From contig VYZB01000125.1 in NCBI GenBank assembly GCA_013397455.1, positions 1,627,900 to 1,691,899 on the forward strand: a stretch of 64,000 nucleotides of DNA, read 5' to 3'. Shown here piece by piece: positions 29,401-38,200 of the stretch. Each line of letters opens with the position of its first letter. Within the stretch, counting starts at the first letter, position 1. A program made the translations under genes and the position numbers. Source of the DNA: Crotophaga sulcirostris (Eukaryota > Chordata > Aves > Cuculiformes > Crotophagidae). Below the pieces are notes generated by a model. It had not been told where the DNA came from, did no database searches, and saw nothing but the letters and a program-made list of their open reading frames with translations.

Positions 29401-32400
29401 CACTTCTGAAAACTCCTTGAAAGATGAAGTAATGCCACTCAATCACATAAAATTTAAGTGTTTAAATTTCTGATGGTGTATTTTAAAAGATTAGAAGGGA
29501 ACGTTAAATGCTTTGTGATGGACTGTATACACAGTTCTGAGCCAAAACTCAGCTTTGATGCTCCACCTACTTCTGCCTATGCTGACAGAAGAGTAGCTTT
29601 GAAATGGGACAATTCCAGTTCTAAGCGCACCACTTTTTTCCCAAACAGTTGCCCACCAAAAGGAAAAGCTGGCAATATACGACCACAATTATTTTGCACA
29701 GTCCAACAGGAAAAGTTCCTGACATTCATCAAAAAGTAAACAAACAAGCTGAGGAAAAGAAAAACACTTACCACACAGCATGTTGGACACTGAGTTTTGT
29801 AGGACAAAAACTTGCGTATACAAAGGGAACAATCTGGAAAAAGGAAATGCATAATTTTTAAATCAGCATTCTCCCAAATGCACTTCAACATCCTTACCAG
29901 TGTATTTTCTTTTTGTACAACATATGCAAACTATTCTACAATGCACCAATATTGAAAATACACCATTTTCCATAGAACTGATTGCTATTGCAGAAAAAGA
30001 AAATTTGTATTTTATACAAGAATCTTTCAAAATTTAATCTCAGCCCTTCTGTCAAAACCAGATGTTTACTTTTGTTTCATTAACATATGACAAGAAAACC
30101 TCAGTCTGCTACCACCAGTAAAAGCAGTGTGTTTGCACTGCTCATTCCCCTAGCATTCCGTTGGTTTTTTTTGACATGACTAATGCTGGATCACTTTCAT
30201 CTTCCTGCATAGTCCCAGACAAACTCTCCATTCTCTCTTTTTCCCAGATGTTTCTTTATCTTTCCAAAACAATACCAACCTGTGGTTGAGGGAAATAGCT
30301 AAAAAGGATAGGAAACAGCACTGGAATGCTAACTGAGATGGTTAAAGTGTTTCCAAGGAAAAGCAAGTAATATCATTGCAGGATGCTTCAATAGACTCTT
30401 CAGTGAAATATGCCATAAGTTTCATTTTGTAGCAGTAAATTCCTGAAATTATGCTACTTTCTTTACTTATATATGAGCTTTCATAACCACTTCAATATAT
30501 AAAAAGTTTTATCACTCTCCAGCAAACAGACATTAACTTACTAGATCATTATTTGTCAGAGTCTCAGCACTTAATACATTTAGGAACAGCTACCTAAGCA
30601 GATATATTTCCAAGGCTCTCTGTGAAAGAGTCTGAAAAGTAGCAGGAGCACTAATGCACTAATTCAACACTTAAATTGCAAATCCATCTAAATACTCAGA
30701 AATTACATTATATAGCAAGATGTAATATGAGGAATCCATAAAAAAAAAAAAAGACAGACATTTTCACTGAATGAATATGAATCAACTTGTAGATCTAGCC
30801 TGCCAACATCCGACAACCAGTCACCTTCAGTAAGCAATAGGACTGACCTATGTTTGTAGGCATCACTGTTCATATTACCAGGTTAGCTGAAGCATGGTCA
30901 AGGATAATAAATTACATAAGCTCTTAGTCTCCATGTTTGTGCCTAGGGCTGGCTCTGGGGCAACTTCAAAACTCTGTTCCCAGTCCCTTCTCTCCCTCTT
31001 GCCCCCTATTCCTACGGGAAAAGTAGCCCTGCCACAGCTCAGGCCCCAACCTGCAATTCCTGGGATAACAAAATAACTCTGTCTCCTGTAGACGGTGCAT
31101 ACACCAAGAATTAAACAATGCCACAAAGTTCACTTTCACATGCACCAACAAACCACTCCCACCTATAAAACTACATCTACCAAACTAATTATAAGACTCA
31201 GTCACAGTACTATATTTCAGTATACAGAAGAGAATCCCAAAGTATTAATTTGATCTGACAACCATCACTGGATGCTTAATGACAATAAATGAGTGAAAGC
31301 ATACAAGTGACTGCCAGTAAATAACAATCTCTATTCTGGAAGTAGCAAAGTCGTGAGAAGAAAGAAGAATAAAACATGTCTGGCACAAGAAAAGTCAGTA
31401 ATGCCACAATTTACACATCACACATTAAAGACCATAGGTGATTTTTTAAGCGTGCAAGCAATTCTGAAGCCTGATTAGCTGGAAGCCTAGTAATTTCAAC
31501 AGAGATTTAAAGAAAGGAAAATCCTGGATGACAAAAAAAGAGCTCCCTCCAACAGCTACAGCCACTTCTACATGAATAGGTCAAACAGACCCAGGCTCCC
31601 CTGCCCACCTTCCCAGCTCACCTGCTGGGGGAAGCTGTGCTGGCCCCAGGCACCAGCTCAAGGCCCTGCTGGAGGGCAGCGCCCTAACTGCGGAGGCAGC
31701 AGAACGAAGAGGTGAGATACCCTCAGTGGCTGCCTTCCACCAGCCCCTGGTTTGTTCCAGCTGCCCGGGCTTCTCAGGAGAGCAGCAGATTTTAACAACC
31801 CACACCCACCAGTCAGCAAGAAGCAGACCTGGCAGGGATAACCTCTTATACCACCTCAGCCACAATGGAATAAGTTTTTCCTCTTGGACTGAAAGTATGA
31901 GAAATCTCAGGACCACAGTTCACTCTGCCTGGTGAGATGTCTACATCACAGATGTCCATCTTCAAGTGCTTCTATTATGCAAAAGAAATACAAATGGCAC
32001 ATCTATACTGTCATTAAAGATACAATGGATAAATCCATTTGGATAAATCCAAAGCGCCGTGGAAGTTGAACAAATACCGTCAACAGAGCTACTGGATGCT
32101 CTCAGTCACCCAAGAACAAGTAGAGGAGGAATTTTAAGTGGCTATAGAAGCAAACAGATTATAGAGATGTCTAAAAGCCCTGTAACAGATCATTAAGAGA
32201 GACAGGAAAAAATTTGCAAGCAAATGTATTCAATTTTCATCTATTCACAAATAATTATTCATTAATGGCAGAGGGCTTTTTCCCCCAATTGTAAAACCTC
32301 AGTGGACTGAAAAGATTACAGAGAAACAACTGAATAGAAAATACTTCAAGAAATCTTGATATATTGTAGAAAACTTAGGCTTACTGCAGTTTGCAGGGGC

Positions 32401-34333
32401 AAACTCAATGTGCAATCTGTGGAAAAAAAAAGGAAGGGAGACAGATTCTTTTTGAAGTTAAGGGCCTCTGAACCCAGTTGTGTCACAGGCAGGCTGCAAC
32501 ATCAGCTACTGTAGAGAATTTCCAGTGCTCCCCACCATAATACGTTGTTTTCAATGGTGATAGTTTTGCCAAGTTAAACTGAATTTCATTGCCAAATTTC
32601 AATGCCCTCCCGCATGTAAGGAAGAGGAAGTGTTATAGTTTCTGAACAAAACAATTATAAGCATTTATTTTAACGTGAGAAAAGGAAAGGTACTTTCCCC
32701 TAATACGACTTTCAGTAAACCGCTTCGCTACCACGATCCAGCAGATATCAGCCTGAGGCAGGCAGAGCAGCACGGAAAATTTTAGCTCATAAGACTTTTA
32801 ATGCTCTCTGCCATACAGCTTTGCATTCTGTTCTACCCACAAGATGTTATGAAAGATATTTAAATGAAGAATTGTAGGAATAGGTGGTGTTCAAGTTCAT
32901 TAATCCAGACAACATGTTTCTGCTGTCAGAAGGTAGGAACCATAACTGCACAAGGAAAGTTTGCTGGCTGCTTCACAACTTTCAACCAAAAGAGCTCCTC
33001 AGAGACAAATGTCCTTGCTGGCTAAGCCACAAGTAGAAGAGCTACACATTTATAAAAGATCAGCAATCTTTGCTCTGTGTGCCAGTAAATAACAAATGGT
33101 CAAATGACAACACACCTCAAACTCTAAAGGAGAAAACTCTTTTTGACGACATTTTTCAATAGTTTCCTGTCACTAAGCTAAGGTGCAAGATGATTTTGCC
33201 AGCCCACAGGGCCCACAAAGTCATTCTCCAGTCTTTTGTTTACTAGAAAAAATGTATGAAGACCAAACCATTCACTTAATATTTCTTGGAGTACCCCCTC
33301 CTCAGCCCTACCTGTCTGTCTTAATCTGCCAAATTAATGACAAATCAGGTTTAAATGGAGTCACAGGGCCAAGACACATTCCCAATGCAGCCACCCCTGT
33401 ACTGCCTGGAACGTATGGCAAGGTACATTTACATGAAATACATTAATTCTAAATTCCACAAAGTCACAAAACAGAGGGAAGAACAACCTCACAACCCCTT
33501 TATTGACTTACTACAAACACCCCATTTACCTCAGCTCCTACCTGAGCCATTTTTATTAAAACTGCCGTTCCTGTGCGATTTTTATCAAAACTTAAGTAAA
33601 TTTAAACAGCAACCACCAAGCCAATAGCAATGTATTAACTGATCCCCTATAAAATACACAGGACAGGCAGTACAGATATGCAATGCAAAGGAAGCAACAG
33701 CTTTGTGTTGACCTGTGTGACCTTAGTTAGCACTCACGAAGCTGGCACAGGGGACGGGCAGGATGGGATGAGTCCCACAAGAGCAAGAAATTTACCCACA
33801 GCACATTCAATGCGAGAAGTAACTGTGCTCCTTGCACCGTACTTACAGTTATGCGAGCACTGAGGAATGATCATGGCAATGCTGAAGTAATCAAAGCAAA
33901 TCCCACACCGCAACAAGTCATCCACTGCCTGCAATGGAAAGCCCAGGTCACCGCAGAGCTCGCGGGGGCACAGTGCGCGCGATCAGCACGTACTTCCAGC
34001 CACGCAGCTGGCGCACACTGAGGTAAAACCGCCTGCACCAGGCGAGGCCGGACTCGTTACACGGGCGGCAAGGCCGGCACCACCGGGCCGGGCTGCCCCG
34101 AGCTTGGGGCCACGCTCGATTCGGCGCCGGAGCACGAGGAGCCCCGGAGGAGCGGGCCGGGCCCTCTGCCCGCCGGAGAGAGCCGGGGCCTCTGCCCGCC
34201 TGCCGCGCAGCTCGCAAACGCTCCCCCGGCCGCCCCGCTGACACCCGCCCGCCACCCCTCCTCCCTCCCGCACCTTCAGCGGGGACAGGCTGGCGGGCCA
34301 CGGCGGCTCGGACACCGGCAGCGCCAGCGCCAT
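2270..34333 (-). CDS. RAD18: RAD18 E3 ubiquitin-protein ligase, exons 1-10 (3' end outside window)
   Basis: This is the nuclear RING E3 ligase that pairs with the E2 RAD6 to monoubiquitinate PCNA at stalled forks and so start translesion synthesis. Ten exons joined on the minus strand give 1189 coding bases, or 396 codons plus one base, with no stop or frameshift. Visible domains are a C3HC4 RING (residues 28-66, ligands C28, C31, C44, H46, C49, C52, C63, C66), a UBZ4 finger (C213, C216, H228, C232), a SAP domain (about 259-291) and a RAD6-binding helix (about 338-372). Similarity to human RAD18, judged from memory, is strong in these domains and weak in exon 5. The human protein is 495 residues, so about 100 C-terminal residues should lie left of base 1. 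The start is the first in-frame ATG and sits in a strong Kozak context (GCCGCCATGG). It is a single-copy, intron-containing gene with no sign of decay. Exact splice positions are inferred from consensus sites and frame. Confidence 0.97.
3931..4165 (-). mobile_element. CR1 LINE fragment (3' end)
   Basis: The plus strand shows the antisense of a CR1 3' end: a run around GGTTGGAAAGGACCTCTGAG, then TCCAACC, then CACCATCTCCCTGGGCAG, then GAAGAACTTTTTCCTAATAT. The element's sense strand is therefore minus, the same as RAD18. It is about 235 bases and strongly 5'-truncated, as most avian CR1 copies are. It has no coding capacity. Confidence 0.92.
6260..6275. repeat. T16 homopolymer
   Basis: A run of sixteen T on the plus strand within intron 9. 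It may be an old poly(A) tail seen in reverse, but no retroposed sequence next to it is recognisable. Confidence 0.8.
8787..8847 (-). CDS. RAD18: RAD18 exon 9, start of RAD6-binding region
   Basis: The 61 bases encode residues 332-351 plus one base. It reads [20 protein letters not shown], very close to the human segment that begins the RAD6-binding domain. The acceptor is CTGTAG|AGCTTG and the donor is TATC|GTAAGT. Phase goes from 0 to 1. Confidence 0.95.
8848..9553 (-). other. RAD18 intron 8
   Basis: A short AT-rich intron of 706 bases. It has a C-rich run near 9520 and nothing else recognisable. Confidence 0.85.
9554..9630 (-). CDS. RAD18: RAD18 exon 8
   Basis: The 77 bases complete codon 306 and encode residues 307-331 ([19 protein letters not shown] and on). 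It aligns with the human helical segment between the SAP and RAD6-binding regions. The acceptor is AAACAG|TTGCAG and the donor is GAAAAT|GTAAGC. Phase goes from 1 to 0. Confidence 0.92.
9631..13436 (-). other. RAD18 intron 7
   Basis: A 3.8-kb AT-rich intron. Short open frames occur on both strands but show no family motif. I see no recognisable repeat or RNA gene. Confidence 0.85.
13437..13621 (-). CDS. RAD18: RAD18 exon 7, SAP DNA-binding domain
   Basis: The 185 bases encode residues 244-305 plus one base. It contains the SAP helix-extended loop-helix (about 259-291, with [15 protein letters not shown] then [10 protein letters not shown]), which binds DNA. The tail [14 protein letters not shown] closely matches human. 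The acceptor is TTGCAG|TTCTGC and the donor is AATCGG|GTAAGT. Phase goes from 2 to 1. Confidence 0.96.
13622..16319 (-). other. RAD18 intron 6
   Basis: A 2.7-kb intron. A 135-codon open frame on the minus strand (14884-15291) has no recognisable domain and is taken as chance. A G8 tract near 15028 is followed by CCCC, making a small inverted repeat. Confidence 0.85.
16320..16419 (-). CDS. RAD18: RAD18 exon 6, UBZ4 zinc finger
   Basis: The 100 bases encode residues 211-243 plus two bases of codon 244. It holds the whole ubiquitin-binding UBZ4 finger, C213-x2-C216-x11-H228-x3-C232. A basic/acidic stretch ([10 protein letters not shown]) follows, as in human RAD18. This domain reads ubiquitylated chromatin and directs the protein to damage sites. 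The acceptor is TTTCAG|TGGATT and the donor is AGAAG|GTAAGA. Phase goes from 1 to 2. Confidence 0.96.
16420..19447 (-). other. RAD18 intron 5
   Basis: A 3.0-kb intron. Its main content is the 866-base CR1 copy at 18231-19096. The rest is AT-rich and unremarkable. Confidence 0.85.
18231..19096 (-). mobile_element. CR1 LINE, 5'-truncated copy with ORF2 remnant
   Basis: About 866 bases of CR1 lie antisense to the plus strand, so the element shares RAD18's orientation. The minus strand at 18660-18857 still translates to the CR1 ORF2 C-terminal signature ([14 protein letters not shown], then a [11 protein letters not shown] stretch). Past it, 18550-18732 gives [12 protein letters not shown] in another frame, so at least one frameshift has broken the ORF. 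The 3' end (about 18231) lies near CAGGGTTGGAAAGGACCT. This is a dead, 5'-truncated copy. Confidence 0.95.
19448..19803 (-). CDS. RAD18: RAD18 exon 5, variable linker
   Basis: This is the longest exon seen, 356 bases for residues 92-210. It encodes a polar, serine- and lysine-rich linker between the RING and UBZ domains and is the most diverged part relative to human. Conserved spots are the start ([11 protein letters not shown]) and LIDNFL at 136-141. Proline-directed phosphorylation-type sites occur at T102-P103, S107-P108, S123-P124 and S190-P191. The acceptor is TTCTAG|ACAACA and the donor is AAAG|GTGAGA. Phase goes from 2 to 1. Confidence 0.94.
22056..22071. repeat. A16 homopolymer with A-rich tail
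   Basis: Sixteen A in a row are followed by GAAAAAGAAAG. It resembles a poly(A) tail, but no retroposed gene is recognisable upstream. Confidence 0.8.
25298..25320. repeat. AC microsatellite fused to an A run
   Basis: About six and a half AC units are directly followed by an A run. It is a simple repeat, probably length-variable between individuals. Confidence 0.85.
28270..28340 (-). CDS. RAD18: RAD18 exon 4, helix after the RING
   Basis: The 71 bases encode residues 69-91 plus two bases of codon 92. It includes the motif [17 protein letters not shown], which corresponds to the conserved helix after the RING in human RAD18. The acceptor is CAATAG|GCAGTC and the donor is GCAAG|GTATGC. Phase goes from 0 to 2. 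Confidence 0.95.
28341..29771 (-). other. RAD18 intron 3
   Basis: A 1.4-kb AT-rich intron with an A12-rich tract near 28365. I see no recognisable element. Confidence 0.85.
29772..29833 (-). CDS. RAD18: RAD18 exon 3, second half of RING finger
   Basis: The 62 bases complete the codon for Y48 and encode residues 49-68 ([20 protein letters not shown]). It supplies the remaining RING ligands C49, C52, C63 and C66 and matches the human sequence almost exactly. The acceptor is TTCCAG|ATTG and the donor is TGTGTG|GTAAGT. Phase goes from 1 to 0. Confidence 0.97.
29834..33846 (-). other. RAD18 intron 2
   Basis: A 4.0-kb intron that splits the RING finger. It is AT-rich apart from a sharp GC-rich patch at about 31590-31830, which carries a possible cryptic exon (31622-31687). 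An A12 run lies near 30740. Confidence 0.85.
31622..31687 (-). other. Possible cryptic or alternative exon of RAD18
   Basis: On the minus strand an acceptor (CTGCCTCCGCAG, after a pyrimidine-rich run) and a donor (CAG|GTGAGC) bracket 66 bases. Entered in phase 1 from exon 2, the segment is open for 22 codons and leaves in phase 1, so frame is kept. It would insert a Leu/Pro/Ala-rich peptide after residue 47, inside the RING finger. There is no evidence of use, and chance is the default explanation. Confidence 0.2.
33847..33928 (-). CDS. RAD18: RAD18 exon 2, first half of RING finger
   Basis: The 82 bases encode residues 21-47 plus the first base of codon 48. It reads [12 protein letters not shown] and ends PQCSHN, nearly identical to human RAD18. 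It carries RING ligands C28, C31, C44 and H46. The acceptor is TTGCAG|GCAGTG and the donor is CATAACT|GTAAGT. Phase goes from 0 to 1. Confidence 0.97.
33929..34273 (-). other. RAD18 intron 1
   Basis: A 345-base, very GC-rich intron inside the CpG island. Its first 30 bases in the sense direction carry a G-quadruplex motif at 34244-34269. Confidence 0.9.
34244..34269 (-). other. G-quadruplex motif at the start of intron 1
   Basis: On the minus (sense) strand, five G-runs of 3, 3, 4, 3 and 3 are separated by loops of 1, 4, 4 and 1 bases. This meets the standard G3+ N1-7 rule. The first run starts four bases inside the intron's 5' splice site, so it can form in nascent RNA and in the non-template DNA strand. 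Confidence 0.75.
34274..34333 (-). CDS. RAD18: RAD18 exon 1, coding part
   Basis: Sixty coding bases give residues 1-20 (begins [10 protein letters not shown], ends LSPLK), in phase 0. The donor reads AAG|GTGCGG. The short N-terminus before the RING differs from the human one, as expected for this variable segment. The reading frame stays open for more than 60 codons upstream of the ATG, but no other in-frame ATG occurs there. The 5' UTR and start site are not determined by the sequence alone. Confidence 0.93.
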
Positions 34334-34388
34334 GGCGGCCCGGCCCGGCGGGCAGCGACTCCAAATCCCCCGCGCGCGCCACCGGCCG

Positions 34389-34397
34389 CACTTCCGG
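34389..34397 (-). promoter_or_regulatory. ETS/GABPA-type site
   Basis: On the minus strand this reads CCGGAAGTG, the full consensus for GABPA/ELK-type ETS factors. It lies 56-64 bases upstream of the initiator ATG, a typical core-promoter position. Confidence 0.7.
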
Positions 34398-34406
34398 CCG
34401 CGCGGC

Positions 34407-34425
34407 GCATGCCGGGAGCTGCAGT
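34407..34425 (-). promoter_or_regulatory. ZNF143 (Staf) SBS-type site
   Basis: On the minus strand this is ACTGCAGCTCCCGGCATGC. It fits the degenerate SBS pattern ACTRCANNTCCCRGNRTGC at every constrained position. Such sites are common in CpG-island promoters. It sits 10 bases upstream of the ETS site. Confidence 0.65.
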
Positions 34426-34433
34426 CCGGCGGC

Positions 34434-34441
34434 GGGCGGGG
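34434..34441 (+). promoter_or_regulatory. GC box (SP/KLF-type)
   Basis: The sequence GGGCGGGG matches an SP1/KLF GC box and lies just upstream of the SBS and ETS sites in the RAD18 promoter. Confidence 0.5.
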
Positions 34442-34500
34442 CCCCTCGGGACTCCGCGCTGACCGCAAACTGGCTGTCCCGCAGCGGGAAGAGATCCCGT

Positions 34501-34795
34501 GTGCTAATGTGTAATTAAACACCTGCTTGGGGAAGCTTAAAATCCTATGGATGAATATTAACTGAAGTAATTTTTAAGCACCAAATGCATTGTCTACCAG
34601 GCATTCTTAACACCTTCCTCTCGCCTTTTGAATGGGCCTGTGGAAGCCATAATTGCCCACTTCCCAAAGCAGCTAAAATAATGGCACTGATTTCCATGCG
34701 TTTGTCATGTTCCATTGACCTCCCGTGGACAGGTCGTGGATGCAGAACACTTCCCAACCACGGCAATGAGTTTTTCACTTGGGTGACAAATGTGT
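34501..34795. other. Intergenic spacer between promoter and CR1
   Basis: About 300 bases of ordinary-composition sequence between the CpG island and the upstream CR1. I see no gene or motif I would name. Confidence 0.7.
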
Positions 34796-35249
34796 CTGCA
34801 CTGGTGCAGCCCCACCTGGAGTACTGTGTGCAGCTTTGGGCACCACGGTGTGAAAAGGACATCAAACTACTGGAGAGTGTCCAGAGGAGGCCACAAAGCT
34901 GGGGAAGGGCCCAGAGGGGGAATTGTGAGGAGAAGTTGAAGTCACTTGGTCTGTTCAGACTGGAGGAGGCTGAAGGACCTCATAGGCGTTTAGAGATTCC
35001 TCACAAGGGAAGGATGAGCAGGCGCTGATCTCTTCTCTCTGGTGACCAATGTTAGGACTCAAGGGAATGGCAGGAAGATGAGCCGGGGAGGGTTAGGTTG
35101 GACATTAGGAAAAGGTTCTTCCCTCAGAGGGTGGTGGAGCACTGGCACAGTTCCTCAGGGAAGCAGTCACAGCCTGCTAATATTCCAAAAGCCTTTGGCC
35201 AATGCCCTCAGCCACACGGTGTGAATGTTGGGGTTGTTCTATGCAGGAG
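34796..35249 (+). mobile_element. CR1 LINE fragment upstream of RAD18
   Basis: The plus strand carries CR1 in sense orientation. It begins with the ORF2 C-terminal region, which translates to [15 protein letters not shown] and then LLESVQRRP. It continues through AGGCGCTGATCTCTTCTCTC, GGAAAAGGTTCTTCCCTCAG and GAGGGTGGTGGAGCACTGGC. It is 5'-truncated, diverged and lacks a clean 3' repeat. It points away from RAD18 and begins about 300 bases beyond the CpG island. Confidence 0.93.
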
Positions 35250-38200
35250 AGTCTTCACTCATATGTTTCAGGAGATATTTGTTTAAAAAAATGTCTAAGA
35301 CACTGTGTCACTGATATTTGGAAAAAAGGTCCCCTACTTAACTTCTCTTCTGCCATTAACCTACTCCACAGCCAGTCCTGTTTGCTGTTTGTGTTTCTCC
35401 ATACAGGTGTACGTCAGCCCTTTGCTATGGGAACAGCTGCATGCACAGGGCTATGCTGAGTTTCCATAGAAATGGGCATCATCTCCGTCATCGCTGTCCT
35501 GGGAATGGACAGATCTTTGAATTCCACAGAGGGGACATCAAAAACACCAGGCTAAAAACACATGACCTTATGGATGAAAAACAAAAAAAAAAACCAGCAG
35601 ATAGCAGTGATCATGACTGAGTACTGCCAATGTGGTTTCAAGTTAAATAATCACCTGGGAGTTTGGGGGAACTTAGCACATTGTCAAAGTCACACAGGAT
35701 AAAATTGCAAAATAAATAGCACTGTCTCAGTGCAATTCAAATTTCAGAAGCCAGCTGCTTACCAAGGCCCACACCAAGGCTGTGCCACCACTGATGACGT
35801 AGGGCCCATGGTGCTCTATGAAGGGGAATGACGTCTGTCCTTTTACAGATACTCCACTGCAATACTTTGTTACAATACACTCCATGCTGCACATTGTTGA
35901 AAATTTTCCTGTGCATTAAACTTCTTGTAACGGAGGTTTTTACACACACAACACATATTTACTAATTTGTATATTAGCCTGCATAAAAATAATGCCTAAG
36001 TTTGCTTCCTTCATTTCACAGGTTTGTTTTAAGCGCTTCACTTTTGTAGCTGCTGATGACTCAAATATGCTATTACTTGAAAAACATGCACACACATGCC
36101 TGATTTTTCCTATAAGACAAGTTTTTGTAGCAGTGTAATTTCCACGGTCTTATTCCTGATTTGTGCTAGTTTGATTTTTAACAAGATACAATGAAGCCAA
36201 GCTCCATGAGCTGGCACTAAGTAATTCTAATATCTATATGTAAGGTACTCCATGACCCACATGAAGGAGAAGGTCAGAAGAAACCATCATAATGGTTTCT
36301 GCTGGCCTTAGGCATGATGAATCTTCAAATTTATATATTTGAATGGATTTGATTACTGTCTGATACTTGCCAAAAGTGCTAGAATTTACAGAATAATTTC
36401 ATTGCCATTTAAGTGCCCATTCTTTTTGCCTTAAGAAATCCATTTCTTCTACTTTCTCTGCAAGCTGTGAAAAATTGATGTACTAGTCTCTTTGGTTCTT
36501 TTTCAATTTTCTGTTCTTTCTCTTCCCTCGTGTTCTCTGCAGATCTCATTCCAGGTTCACACACTTTCTGACATGAGCTTCTTGGTTGACAATTAACTCA
36601 TCCTCCCCAGGAACAAGTGTTTCATTACTACACAGCAACATGTTTATTTTGTACTTTGGAAGACTGATGAATAGCCAAGGGCAATGAGCTTATAGCCAAG
36701 CACCATCCACACTGGCTGCTACTGAATAAAAAGCAACTTGAACTATTTCCATGGTAAATGCACTGTATCAAAAAAACCTGGAAAACCTGTGCATTCACCT
36801 GAATCCTGTATGACTGGAAAGTCAGAGAGCACCCACCTTCCTAGGTAGCATGGCAAAATTATCCCCTTAACCTGCAGTGAGAGGGTGAGCTCAGGGCTGT
36901 GGGTTGCTCTGTCTCATGGGTGGCGTTTAGTAGAGCCATCATGCAGTGATTCTGGTTTGCGGTGGCTTTGTGCCAGAGGATCTGGAGAGATAGGAGCGGG
37001 GTGGCAAGGATGGAGCTTGGGACCATCCCACCCAGGGGTCTCACCCCACAGAGAGGCAGTTGTTGTTTAGAAGCAGGCAAAACGCTCACACCTGCTCGTC
37101 TGGAACCTGCTTGAGCCTGACAGGTCCTGGAGAGCAGATTTAAACCCAAGGACTCCTGCAGAGTGAAGACAGTTATCCTTCACCGTAGGAATGTTTCCTG
37201 CTGTTTTATTTGCACATTGAACTTCGGTGTTGCAGTACTAAACTGGTTTATTTTGCTGAACTACCAAGTTACAACTTGCTATTATACACAAAACACTAAA
37301 ATAGAGAACACATACCCTCCTCCCAACCCCTGAAATATTCATTTAAATTAAAATACCAGTAGGTACCAACCTGCATTTCTGTAAGCTTATTGCCTTGTTT
37401 TGTTAGCAGAGAGAAATGTATGGAGAAGCTTAGTAGGAGGTAGAGTAGCCTGACATGAAGCAAATGTCCAAAAGCTGCTTGTTTTCTTATGTACTGTTGA
37501 GACAAAGAAAATGTTTAAGTGGAGTTTCACGTAGTTCCCAGCTGGTTGCACACAACTTAATGATGTAAATAGTGCTTGTTCCCAAATGGGGCTTCAGCTT
37601 CAGTGCTGCTTACAGAGCTGTTGTTTTTCTCCATACTCTGACAAACAGCTTGTCTTCAGCTGCCCTTAGTAGATGGTTTTTAAAACTAACATTCCAACAA
37701 GATCTGCCTCTTATAGGTATGTGTTACTGGACATACTTTATGATAGAAATACAAATGCACCATGGAAACAAGCCTCTGGGACACAAGCATGTAGATTGGA
37801 TGAAAATACGCAGAAGAACATACTGTACTTCAGAAAAAAAAAAAATCAAAATCCAAACCATAGAACATTTTTAATTGATTGCTTCTAAATATTGTCAGAG
37901 ATTCCTTAATATTTAAAGCAGTGGAAAGTTTCTCATCATTTCATTCCCAACTAAAGAGGAGAAGAGCCCGAATACCATGAGTAAGATTGTTAAAAACATT
38001 TAACATTGACCTAACTCTGCCCTTATGTTAAGGTTGGCAGTAATTTATTGATTTCTACATGACTAAATTTAGTCTGATGTTGAGAATTTTAGAACAAAAA
38101 AAATCCCATCATGAAGTACTAATTCTTGAGATGGGACTATACAAAGTCCCTGTCAAAGCAATTCTTTCAATAGCAATCAGAGTTAAATGTTCACCATGCC

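Larger units (their letters stand above)
33950..34500 (-). promoter_or_regulatory. RAD18: RAD18 CpG-island promoter
   Basis: This block is strikingly GC- and CpG-rich against AT-rich flanks. It covers the first intron, exon 1 and the presumed start region. No TATA box is evident, as is usual for a housekeeping DNA-repair gene. Transcription should begin a few tens of bases upstream of the ATG at 34333, between it and the factor sites at 34389-34441. Whether the island also drives a divergent transcript to the right cannot be told. Confidence 0.85.

Noticed and set aside
34332..34514. A 60-codon plus-strand frame starting at an ATG that overlaps the RAD18 start codon (divergent gene?)
   Set aside because: The ATG arises because the RAD18 initiator sits in the palindrome GCCATGGC. 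The frame runs through promoter motifs, has odd CpG-driven composition and no known similarity.
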